Source of the DNA: an uncultured Muribaculaceae bacterium
GTDB taxonomy: Bacteria; Bacteroidota; Bacteroidia; Bacteroidales; Muribaculaceae
Assembly: GCA_910588245.1 (NCBI GenBank)
Contig: CAJUQP010000049.1
Span: 1 to 22,816 of the forward strand
Length of the DNA stretch: 22,816 bases
Direction: 5' to 3'
The notes beneath the pieces are model-generated. The model saw only the letters and a list, made by a program, of their open reading frames with translations. It was not told the DNA's origin and did no database searches. The position numbers were made by a program, and so were the translations under genes. Of the stretch, positions 7,090-15,430 are shown piece by piece; positions within the stretch are counted from its first letter, which is position 1; each line of letters begins with the position of its first letter.

Positions 7090-10000
7090 ATGAGGATTTT
7101 CAAAAAAATCAGTAAGGCTCTGGCCGGAGTGGCCGCAGCCCTCGTCATGACACTGATTCCTTCTGAAGCCTTCGCACAGAATGTCACAGTGAGCGGCCAG
7201 GTGACCGACTCGCAGGAGGAGCCGCTTATCGGCGTGACCGTGCAGGAGGTGGGTGGAAAAAACGGTGTCGCCACAGATCTTGACGGCAGATACACCATAA
7301 CAGTGCCCAAAACCGCCGTGCTCAGGTTCTCTTATATCGGAATGAAGAGCGTGGAGATTCCGGTGAAAGGACAGAAAGAGATCAATGTCGTGCTGACGGA
7401 AGACTCGAACCTTATGGAAGAACTTGTGGTGGTGGGCTACGGCACACAACGCAGAGGCTCCGTGACCGGCTCCGTGTCGACCGTCAAGGGCGACGAGATG
7501 ATACAGACTAAGAATGAGAACCCGCAGAACATGCTCACGGGCCGTATCCCGGGTCTGCGTGTGTGGCAGAAGAGCGCCGAGCCCGGTGTCTATGCCAACA
7601 ACTTCGACGTGCGTGGTCTCGGCTCTCCCCTCGTGGTGATCGACGGGGTGCCCCGCACCACCGAAGAGTTCCAGCGCCTCAACGCCCAGGATATAGAGGA
7701 TATATCGGTGCTTAAGGATGCTTCGGCAGCCATCTACGGTGTGCGTGCCGCCAACGGCGTAGTGCTCGTCACGACAAAAAAAGGAACAAGCGGCAAGGCG
7801 AAAGTGACCTACTCCGGGTCGTTCACATTCCAGAAACCCGCCAATATGCCCCAGCTTGCAAGCGTCTACGACGCGCTCACGATCTCCAACGAGCAGTCGA
7901 TGAACAATATCAACGGAGGCACACTCAGATATACGCAGGCTGATTTCGACCGTTATCTGTCGGGCGCGCGCCGCACCGACAACTGGAACGACCTCATCAT
8001 CGCAAAATGGTCGCCCCAGACCCAGCACGATGTCACAATCTCCGGCGGCAGCGAGAAAGCCACCTATTATGTAAGCTTCGGCTACCTCTATCAGGAGGGT
8101 ATCTTCAAGAGCGGCGACCTCAACTACAACAAATACAATCTCCGCTCCAACGTGACCGCCGAGCTTCTCCGCGGCCTCAAGTTCGAACTCAACGTCAACG
8201 GCATGGCCGACGACCGCAAGACACCATACACCAGCTCCGTGGATATCATACGCAACTACTGGAAGCAGGGCAACCTTTTCCCGGCCTATGCCGATCCGGA
8301 GCACACCATGCTCAACTACGACGGCCTCGATCTCGAGCAGAACACCGTGGCCATGATGTCGGCAGATATCTCCGGACATGCCAAATACCGTCAGAAATAT
8401 TTCCAGTCGTCGGCCAACCTCACCTTCGATTTCGGGGAATATGTCCCCGCTCTCAAGGGTCTCACCGCCCGCGGCATGATCAGCTATGACTACCGTGAGG
8501 ACAACAACGAGCAATATCGCAAGGAATACTATCAGTATGCCTACGACGAGGCGACCGATACCTACACCCAGAAGCTCTTCAACGAAAGCTCGCCGAGCCG
8601 CATGCGCCGCGAATACTACAACAAGAGCCAGATCCTCGGCCAGATCACCATCAACTACAACCAGACTTTCAACGACGTGCACAATGTCGGCGCAGTGGTC
8701 GGATGGGAGGGTCAGAAGCGCAACGGCGACAACTTCTACGCAATGCGTGAGCTCGCCTTCTCCATGCCTTATCTTGTGGCCGGTGTCGACACGGGCCAGG
8801 TGGGAGGCATGAACTCCGGCAACAACGATCTCTATGAATTCGCCAACGAGGCATTCATCGGGCGTATCAACTATTCGTTTGACGACCGCTACCTTCTCGA
8901 AGGTCAGTTCCGCTACGACGGATCATCGAAATTCGCCAAAGGTCACCGCTGGGGTTTCTTCCCCTCAGTGTCGGCCGGCTGGAGACTTTCGGAGGAACCA
9001 TTCTTCCGCTCGATCAGCGCCCTTGATTTCATCAACAATATCAAGATCCGCGCCAGCTACGGTGTGCTCGGCGACGACGGGAGCCTCAATTATGACTGGG
9101 CCATGGGCTACACCTATCCCAGCACCAGCGACAACGCCGAGAACGGCTACTACAACCAGTATGCTCCCGGCTATGTGCTCGGCAGTCAGTTTGTCAACGG
9201 TGTGACGCCACTCGCACTTCCCAACGAGGGTATCACCTGGTTCAAGTCGAAGACCTTCAATGTGGGCGTCGATTTCACCGCCTGGAACGGCCTGCTCGGC
9301 GTATCGTTCGACTACTTCAACCGTCTGCGCACCGGGCGTTTCGCACGCCGCACGGGCTCTCTGCCCACAGTTGTCGGCGCGAGCGCACCCCGCGAGAATC
9401 TTGACAGCGACCGCCAGTTCGGTATGGAACTCGAGCTCACCCACCGCAACCGCATCGGCGACTGGACCTACAGCCTGAAAGGTATCGCCACAGTGACACG
9501 CAACAAATACCTGACCGCCTCCGAGAAAGGTCCCTGGTCGAACTCTTACGACCGCTGGCGCAACGACAACCTGACCAACCGCTACCAGGGCGTGCAGTTC
9601 GGTTATGAGAGCGCGGGACGTTTCCAGAACTGGAACGACATCTGGACGTACAATCAGTATAAGGAACGTGATCTTCTTCCCGGCGACTATAAATATCTCG
9701 ACTGGAACGGCGACGGCCAGATCGACGGCCTCGACGAGCATCCCTACGCTTTCGACCAGACTCCCTGGCTCAACTTCAGCCTCAACGCGAGCGTGGCATG
9801 GAAAGGTATCGACCTCAGTCTCCTCTTCCAGGGTTCGGCCCTCGGCTCGATGGAATACAAGGAGCCCCTCTACAGCATCTGGGGCGAGAACGGAGGAGGT
9901 ATCCTCGAGCAGTATACCGACCGCTGGCACCCCGTGGATCCTACCGCCGACCCCTACAGCCCCTCGACGGAATGGGTGAGCGGATATTACGCCTACACCG

Positions 10001-10257
10001 GCCGCTATCCGAAGAGCAACTCATCGTTCAACCGTGTCAAGACCGACTATCTGCGTCTGAAGAGCATAGAACTCGGCTACACCATCCCCGCCATCAGGGC
10101 ACTCCCGGGCATGAGCCTCCGCGTCTACGCCAACGCCTACAACGTGTTTACCTGGACCGGTGTGAAGTTTGTTGACCCCGAGCATCCCGATGATGAACTC
10201 GGACGTATGTACCCCCTCAACAAGACCTATACGCTCGGCATGACTCTTTCCTTCTAA
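7090..10257 (+). CDS. SusC-like TonB-dependent outer-membrane transporter
   Basis: 1055 residues, the usual SusC length. A signal peptide (cleavage about Ala29/Gln30) is followed by a carboxypeptidase-regulatory-like domain (about 32-105, VSGQVTDSQEEPLIGVTV and DLDGRYTI) and a TonB box (EELVVVGYG, 110-118). The plug contains the SusC signature (VIDGVPR, ISVLKDASAAIYGVRAANGV, VLVTTKKG). The long beta-barrel ends in the classic C-terminal aromatic strand (TLGMTLSF). It should import mannan fragments across the outer membrane, driven by TonB, with the SusD lipoprotein encoded 18 bp downstream as its lid. Its carbohydrate specificity cannot be read from the sequence and is inferred from the neighbouring mannanases. 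Confidence 0.95.
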   Translation: MRIFKKISKALAGVAAALVMTLIPSEAFAQNVTVSGQVTDSQEEPLIGVTVQEVGGKNGVATDLDGRYTITVPKTAVLRFSYIGMKSVEIPVKGQKEINVVLTEDSNLMEELVVVGYGTQRRGSVTGSVSTVKGDEMIQTKNENPQNMLTGRIPGLRVWQKSAEPGVYANNFDVRGLGSPLVVIDGVPRTTEEFQRLNAQDIEDISVLKDASAAIYGVRAANGVVLVTTKKGTSGKAKVTYSGSFTFQKPANMPQLASVYDALTISNEQSMNNINGGTLRYTQADFDRYLSGARRTDNWNDLIIAKWSPQTQHDVTISGGSEKATYYVSFGYLYQEGIFKSGDLNYNKYNLRSNVTAELLRGLKFELNVNGMADDRKTPYTSSVDIIRNYWKQGNLFPAYADPEHTMLNYDGLDLEQNTVAMMSADISGHAKYRQKYFQSSANLTFDFGEYVPALKGLTARGMISYDYREDNNEQYRKEYYQYAYDEATDTYTQKLFNESSPSRMRREYYNKSQILGQITINYNQTFNDVHNVGAVVGWEGQKRNGDNFYAMRELAFSMPYLVAGVDTGQVGGMNSGNNDLYEFANEAFIGRINYSFDDRYLLEGQFRYDGSSKFAKGHRWGFFPSVSAGWRLSEEPFFRSISALDFINNIKIRASYGVLGDDGSLNYDWAMGYTYPSTSDNAENGYYNQYAPGYVLGSQFVNGVTPLALPNEGITWFKSKTFNVGVDFTAWNGLLGVSFDYFNRLRTGRFARRTGSLPTVVGASAPRENLDSDRQFGMELELTHRNRIGDWTYSLKGIATVTRNKYLTASEKGPWSNSYDRWRNDNLTNRYQGVQFGYESAGRFQNWNDIWTYNQYKERDLLPGDYKYLDWNGDGQIDGLDEHPYAFDQTPWLNFSLNASVAWKGIDLSLLFQGSALGSMEYKEPLYSIWGENGGGILEQYTDRWHPVDPTADPYSPSTEWVSGYYAYTGRYPKSNSSFNRVKTDYLRLKSIELGYTIPAIRALPGMSLRVYANAYNVFTWTGVKFVDPEHPDDELGRMYPLNKTYTLGMTLSF

Positions 10258-10275
10258 TCTAAAAAGAATTTACCC

Positions 10276-12351
10276 ATGACACTTAAAAACATAATAAACG
10301 CATTTCTCTGCGGCACTCTTCTTGTCGGCACGGCCACATCGTGCATCGACATGGATATCGCGCCGAAGAACCTCGTGACATCCGACGCCCTTCTTTCCAA
10401 TGAATCGGGCATGGACATCTATATGGCCAGGATGTATAGCCTGATGCCGTTCGAGGATTTCAAATATCAGTCGCAGTGGGGACTGAACTACAATGGCTGG
10501 ATCAACGCCACCGGTATAGAGGGCACGGGCGAGGCCCTGAACCGCGATGGAATCTGCAAGGCCTTCACAGGCGAGGACAATCCGTTCTGGGACAATGCCT
10601 TCACATTGCTTCGCGATGCGAACTTCCTGATTGAGAACCTTCCGCAATACAGAGGCAATTATGCCGAGATTGCCTACAACCATTATCTCGGCGAGGCGTA
10701 TTACGTCCGCGCCACCGTGTTCTACGCCATGGCCCGGCGTTTCGGAGGCATACCCCTGGTGACCCGTGTCATCCAGTATCCCGCCGCCGAGGCCGATCTC
10801 GAGGTGCCCCGTTCCTCCGAGGAGGAGACATGGGATCAGATCCTCGCCGACTATGACATGGCCGCCGAGCTGATGATGCCCCAGAGTCCGAAGAGCGGCT
10901 ACAGCAACCGATGGGTAGCGCTCGCCTACAAATCCGAGGCTATGCTTTACGCAGGATGTGTGGCAAAATACAACGAGACTGTGAGCGGACGCCTCACAGG
11001 TCTCGGCGCCAAGACAGGCGTGCGTGTGATCGGTTTCGACGAGGGGAGCTGGCAGGCTGCCTCGAAGCGTTACTTCACGGAGGCCTACAAGGCCGCTTCG
11101 GAGATCATACAGCACGGCCCCTATTCCCTTTACAAGAAAAAATGGGAGGCCGGCAACCCCGATGCCATGACGCAGAACATGATCGACATGTTCTCCGATC
11201 TCACCAGCCCGGAGAACATACAGGTGAAGGAGTATCTCTATCCGACCTCCACCCATGCCTATGACGCCTACAACGCGCCCTACATCTTCCGCTCGCCTCT
11301 CTGCTCCGGCACGTGCCCCACAGCCGACTTCGTGGAGCTCTTCGAAGGCTTCGACCGCTATCCTGACGGAACCCTTAAAGTGACCACCGGCGACAGCCCG
11401 ACACAGGGTGAGTACATCATGTATGACAATGCCGGCGATTTCTACAAGAACGCAGAGCCGCGTCTGAGGGCATACTCCATCTTCCCCGACGACATGTTCA
11501 AAAACCGGAAGATCGAGATCCGTACCGGCATCTACACCGGCTCCGTGCCCGTGAAGCCTCTCTTCTCCGACTACAGCTACAATGCCCGCAACACGAAATA
11601 CCAGCATCTCGACGCTTACACAAGCACTCCGCAGCGTCTCTATCTCGCCTCTACCACAGGCAACGACAATAAGCCCGTGGTGCTTCCCGATGGAAGCGAG
11701 ATGCGCGCCGCAGGCGAGAACGGTCCATTCTTCAGCAATGGCGAGGGGTGCCTCACAGGAATCTACGGCCGCAAATGGCTGAATCCCGATCCCGCCTTCA
11801 CGGCGCGCGAGGGAAATTCGGCGCAGCCCTTCATCCTTTTCCGCTACGGGGAGGTGCTCCTCAACGCAGCCGAGGCAGCCGTGGAGCTATCGCTCGCCGG
11901 TGGCACATCGCCCGACGGCACTGATATGCTTCAGACCGCCACGAAGGCTATCAACGACATCCGCGAGCGTGCGGGAGCGTCGCTTCTCAAGTCAAGCCTC
12001 ACCGCCTCCGACGACAGCCGCGACATAGTCCGCAAGGAGCGCCGCAAAGAGATGGCTTTTGAAAACAAGACAAAATGGGACCTCCGCCGCTGGCGTGTGA
12101 ACCACTACGAGGGACGCGACGGCTTCTGGGGAGAGAAACGCGACAAGAATCTCTACAGCAACAATCAGCAATATGCTTTCCGCGGTGTGTATCCTTTCTA
12201 CTGCGCCGAGAACGGCAAGTATTTCTTCGACGTGCGTTTCCAGCTCGTGGCCGACAAGACTTTCAACTATTCCGCGATCGACTATTATTTCGAGATTCCC
12301 GGAGGCGAGGTGGCCAAGAGCATGTACATAGACCAGCAGCCCAACCGTTAA
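10276..12351 (+). CDS. SusD/RagB-like glycan-binding lipoprotein
   Basis: 691 residues, somewhat longer than many SusD proteins. A lipoprotein signal with Cys23 (ATSC) is followed by the typical MDIAPKN start and a TPR-rich N-half (HYLGEAYYVRATVFYAMARRFGGIPLVTR). The C-terminal SusD hallmark is KAINDIRERAGAS and RKERRKEMAFENKTKWDLRRWR. It forms a complex with the SusC protein encoded immediately before it and binds glycan at the cell surface. The central region (about 330-520) is rich in Tyr, Asp and Pro and probably carries the ligand-binding loops. The family is firm and the ligand (alpha-mannan fragments) is inferred. Confidence 0.93.
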   Translation: MTLKNIINAFLCGTLLVGTATSCIDMDIAPKNLVTSDALLSNESGMDIYMARMYSLMPFEDFKYQSQWGLNYNGWINATGIEGTGEALNRDGICKAFTGEDNPFWDNAFTLLRDANFLIENLPQYRGNYAEIAYNHYLGEAYYVRATVFYAMARRFGGIPLVTRVIQYPAAEADLEVPRSSEEETWDQILADYDMAAELMMPQSPKSGYSNRWVALAYKSEAMLYAGCVAKYNETVSGRLTGLGAKTGVRVIGFDEGSWQAASKRYFTEAYKAASEIIQHGPYSLYKKKWEAGNPDAMTQNMIDMFSDLTSPENIQVKEYLYPTSTHAYDAYNAPYIFRSPLCSGTCPTADFVELFEGFDRYPDGTLKVTTGDSPTQGEYIMYDNAGDFYKNAEPRLRAYSIFPDDMFKNRKIEIRTGIYTGSVPVKPLFSDYSYNARNTKYQHLDAYTSTPQRLYLASTTGNDNKPVVLPDGSEMRAAGENGPFFSNGEGCLTGIYGRKWLNPDPAFTAREGNSAQPFILFRYGEVLLNAAEAAVELSLAGGTSPDGTDMLQTATKAINDIRERAGASLLKSSLTASDDSRDIVRKERRKEMAFENKTKWDLRRWRVNHYEGRDGFWGEKRDKNLYSNNQQYAFRGVYPFYCAENGKYFFDVRFQLVADKTFNYSAIDYYFEIPGGEVAKSMYIDQQPNR

Positions 12352-12390
12352 CCATAAAACCATCACCCATAAACCAAGCTTATATTCATC

Positions 12391-13206
12391 ATGAAAAAAA
12401 TATCAATCCTCAGCCTCTTCGGAGCGCTTCTGCTCACCACCTCATGCTCGATGTTTGAGGTCGACAACTATGAGGAACCCCAGGAGACCATCAAGGGGGA
12501 AGTGATCGACGTGGCCACAGGCAATCCCGTGCTCACCGACCAGGGAAGCGAGGGTATCCGCGTGCGTCTCACAGAGCTCAGCTGGGGCGACAACGTGCAG
12601 CACAACCCTGATTTCTACTGCATGCCCGACGGCACATTCCAGAACACCAAGATCTTCAAGGGCGAATACAATGTCCGCATCGACGGTCCGTTCATCCCCC
12701 TCTATCGTGAGAACACCGAGGGCGTGGTGCTTGCCGATGAGACGGTCAACACCACCATCAGCGGCACTAAACGTCTCACTTTCGAGGTTGAGCCATTCCT
12801 CAACGTGGAGATCGTGGGCGACCCTCAGGTGAGCAACGGAGTGATCACGGCCCGTGTGCGGGTGAGCCGCGGCGTGTCGGAGCAGATCTTCCGCGACAAG
12901 ATCGAGCCTATGGGCAACTGGAAGGATGAATATCTCAACGTGACCGACATACAGTTCTTCGTAAGCTATTCCTCGACCGTGGGCTACCGCGCCCGCGACG
13001 ACCGCTGGAGCAGCAAGATCGAATATGCCGGAAGCTCCTTCAACGATCTTCTCGGCCAGGAGGTGACCATCAGGAGCAATGGCAGCATCCCTTCGGGACG
13101 TAAGGTGTTTGTCCGTGCGGCCGCGCGTATCAATTATGACACCCCTGTGGGGAGCGGCACGCGCCGTTGGAACTACAGCGCCCCGATGGAGGTGATGATA
13201 CCCTGA
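12391..13206 (+). CDS. DUF3823 family lipoprotein
   Basis: 271 residues. The lipoprotein signal ends at Cys19 (TTSC), followed by SMFEVDNYEEP, which fits surface export. The first module resembles a carboxypeptidase-regulatory-like fold (IKGEVIDVATGNPV, GIRVRLTELSW, FKGEYNVRIDGPF). The second (about 130-271) looks like an all-beta domain. This two-part plan, the length and the place directly behind a SusC/SusD pair match the DUF3823 family, found in many Bacteroidetes glycan loci and thought to assist binding at the surface. There is no catalytic motif. The 39-bp gap after susD and the 21-bp gap before the next gene support one operon. Confidence 0.75.
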   Translation: MKKISILSLFGALLLTTSCSMFEVDNYEEPQETIKGEVIDVATGNPVLTDQGSEGIRVRLTELSWGDNVQHNPDFYCMPDGTFQNTKIFKGEYNVRIDGPFIPLYRENTEGVVLADETVNTTISGTKRLTFEVEPFLNVEIVGDPQVSNGVITARVRVSRGVSEQIFRDKIEPMGNWKDEYLNVTDIQFFVSYSSTVGYRARDDRWSSKIEYAGSSFNDLLGQEVTIRSNGSIPSGRKVFVRAAARINYDTPVGSGTRRWNYSAPMEVMIP

Positions 13207-13227
13207 CCTGAACACAGATAGAAGTCA

Positions 13228-15411
13228 ATGAACAGACAGCTGATATACGCTCTCGCGCTTGCATCGGGAATCATCCCGGTGCAGGCCGCGGGACGGCAGA
13301 CAGACAAGGTCAAGACCACATTCCAGACTTCCAGGGAGTGGCGTCCGACGATCGACAACCGCGGCGACGCCGTGATGGTGTATGGCGTGGGAGGCAATCC
13401 CTCCGATGCCAGGCGCGGGGTGCCCTTTGAGGAGCGCGTGCGTTCGTGGAAGGAGAGGGGCTATACGGTGCATTTCATGACAGGAATAGCCTGGGGTGAG
13501 TATCAGGACTATTTCACCGGCGAATGGGACGGCCGCAGGCATCTCGACGAGGGGCAGGTCACCATGCAGGGCGACACGATATGGCACGGACATATGGTGC
13601 CTTACATAGTCCCATCGGAGAATTTCCTGAAATATCTGAAAGAACGTCACATCAGCCGCGTGATCGATGCCGGCATCGACGCGATATTCATGGAGGAACC
13701 TGAATTCTGGGCCCGTGGCGGCTACAGCGATTCCTTCAAGAGGGAGTGGAAGAAATATTATGGCTTCGACTGGCGTCCTCAGCATGAGTCGCCGGAAAAC
13801 ACTTATCTCGCCAATAAGCTGAAATACCATCTGTATTACAACGCGCTCAACGAGATTTTCACTTTTGCCAAGGAATATGGCCGCAAGAAGGGTATCGACG
13901 TGAAATGCTATGTGCCGACACATTCACTGGTCAACTATTCGCAGTGGCAGATCGTAAGCCCTGAGGCAAGTCTGGCCTCGCTTCCCTGTGTCGACGGATA
14001 CATCGCACAGGTGTGGACGGGCACATCGCGCGAACCCAACTATTACGAGGGTAAGGCGGCGGAGCGTGTCTTCGAGACCGCATATCTGGAATACGGTTCG
14101 ATGGAGTCGATGACGGCGCCGACTGGCAGGAAGATGTTTTTCCTCACCGATCCCATCGAAGACCGTGCCAAGGACTGGGAGGATTATAAGCGGAACTATG
14201 AGGCGACATTCACGGCCCAGCTGCTCTATCCCAATATCGCGGACTACGAGATAATGCCCTGGCCGGAGCGCATCTACGAGGGCCTTTACCGCAAGAGCGC
14301 CGACAGCGAGGAGAAGGCGAGGATTCCTCGTTTCTACTCCACGCAGATGCAGGTGATGGTCAACGCCCTCAACTCGATGCCTGTCTCCCGCAATAAGGTG
14401 AGCGGCACTCCGGGCATATCGGTGCTGATGGCCAACTCTCTCATGTTCCAGAGATTTCCCGTCCACGAAGGATATGACGACCCTCAGCTTGCCAATTTCT
14501 ACGGACAGGCGATCCCGTTCGTGAAAGCCGGCATACCGGTAAAGACGGTGCATATGGAGAATCTCGGCTTTGAAAAGACCCTTGCCGACACGAAGGTGCT
14601 TCTGATGACTTATTCCAACATGAAACCGCTCGACAAGGAGGCACACAGGCATATCGCCGACTGGGTGAGAAAAGGTGGAGTGGTGGTCTACAGCGGCACG
14701 GATACCGATCCCTTCCAGGGGGTAAGGGAATGGTGGAACACGGATGGCATGAACTATCCCACACCGTCAGCCCATCTTTTCGAGACTATGGGTATCTCTT
14801 CCGTTCCCGCCGAGGGTGAGTATGCCTGCGGTAAGGGCACTGTGTATGTGCTCCGCACTGATCCGAAGGATTATATCCTTAAGAAAGGTGGCGCGGCCAG
14901 ACTGATGTCGGTAGTCGACAGGTTGTTCCGCGAGAAAGCCCGTGGCGGCAAGCTGGAATATAAGAACAGTTTCCACCTCAGGAGAGGCCCTTATGACGTG
15001 ATTGCCGTGGTCAATGAGGGGGTTGAGTCAACTCCCTACACGGTGAGAGGGAAATTTATCGATCTTTTCGATCCTTCGCTTCCCGTGGTGGCGGAGAAGA
15101 ATGTGGCTCCCGGAAGCCAGGCGCTCCTCTATGATGTCGACAGGGTTGCCGACAGGAAGAAACCGCAGATACTCGCGTCGGCCAGCAGGGCCTACGACGA
15201 GATCCGCACGAAAGGATCGTATTCGTATGTGGCCAAGAGTCCGGCGCAGACCCATAATGTGTCGCGTGTGCTCCTCCCGCGCAAGCCGAAATCCGTAAAG
15301 GTCGACGGTCGCGATGTGACCGACCTGTCGGCATGGGATGCCGCGAGCCGCACTTATCTGGTGGAGTTTGAGAATTCGCCGGAAGGCGTGAAAGTGAATT
15401 TTGAATTTTGA
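13228..15411 (+). CDS. Unnamed secreted protein: TIM-barrel, GH42-like trimerisation-type domain and C-terminal sandwich
   Basis: 727 residues with an N-terminal secretion signal (to about Ala20/Ala21) and no lipobox, so probably periplasmic. Residues about 40-350 read as a TIM barrel, with RVIDAGIDAIFMEEPEFW (E156, E157 and E159 at a likely strand-4 end) and MFFLTDPIED and YEIMPWPERIYEG near the last strands. About 390-530 (GISVLMANSLMFQR, VLLMTYSNMKPL, HIADWVRKGGVVVYSGTD) looks like the flavodoxin-like domain that follows the barrel in GH42 and some related enzymes. The C-terminus is beta-rich. I do not recognise a defined CAZy family. The acidic residues suggest a retaining clan-A glycosidase, and GH164-type beta-mannosidases have a comparable layout, but I cannot show homology. 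The stop codon lies inside a heptameric repeat leading to the next gene. Confidence 0.6.
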   Translation: MNRQLIYALALASGIIPVQAAGRQTDKVKTTFQTSREWRPTIDNRGDAVMVYGVGGNPSDARRGVPFEERVRSWKERGYTVHFMTGIAWGEYQDYFTGEWDGRRHLDEGQVTMQGDTIWHGHMVPYIVPSENFLKYLKERHISRVIDAGIDAIFMEEPEFWARGGYSDSFKREWKKYYGFDWRPQHESPENTYLANKLKYHLYYNALNEIFTFAKEYGRKKGIDVKCYVPTHSLVNYSQWQIVSPEASLASLPCVDGYIAQVWTGTSREPNYYEGKAAERVFETAYLEYGSMESMTAPTGRKMFFLTDPIEDRAKDWEDYKRNYEATFTAQLLYPNIADYEIMPWPERIYEGLYRKSADSEEKARIPRFYSTQMQVMVNALNSMPVSRNKVSGTPGISVLMANSLMFQRFPVHEGYDDPQLANFYGQAIPFVKAGIPVKTVHMENLGFEKTLADTKVLLMTYSNMKPLDKEAHRHIADWVRKGGVVVYSGTDTDPFQGVREWWNTDGMNYPTPSAHLFETMGISSVPAEGEYACGKGTVYVLRTDPKDYILKKGGAARLMSVVDRLFREKARGGKLEYKNSFHLRRGPYDVIAVVNEGVESTPYTVRGKFIDLFDPSLPVVAEKNVAPGSQALLYDVDRVADRKKPQILASASRAYDEIRTKGSYSYVAKSPAQTHNVSRVLLPRKPKSVKVDGRDVTDLSAWDAASRTYLVEFENSPEGVKVNFEF

Positions 15412-15430
15412 AATTTGAATTTTGAATATC
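15396..15430. repeat. Heptamer GAATTTT repeat spanning a stop codon and the next start
   Basis: Five heptads in register (GAATTTT twice, GAAATTT, GAATTTT, GAATATC) cover 15396-15430. They encode the last residues NFEF and the TGA stop of the upstream gene and run right up to the ATG at 15431. The repeat replaces a normal GC-rich gene end and forms the A+T-rich initiation region of the next gene. Gain or loss of a heptad could change the upstream C-terminus and the gene spacing. Confidence 0.65.
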
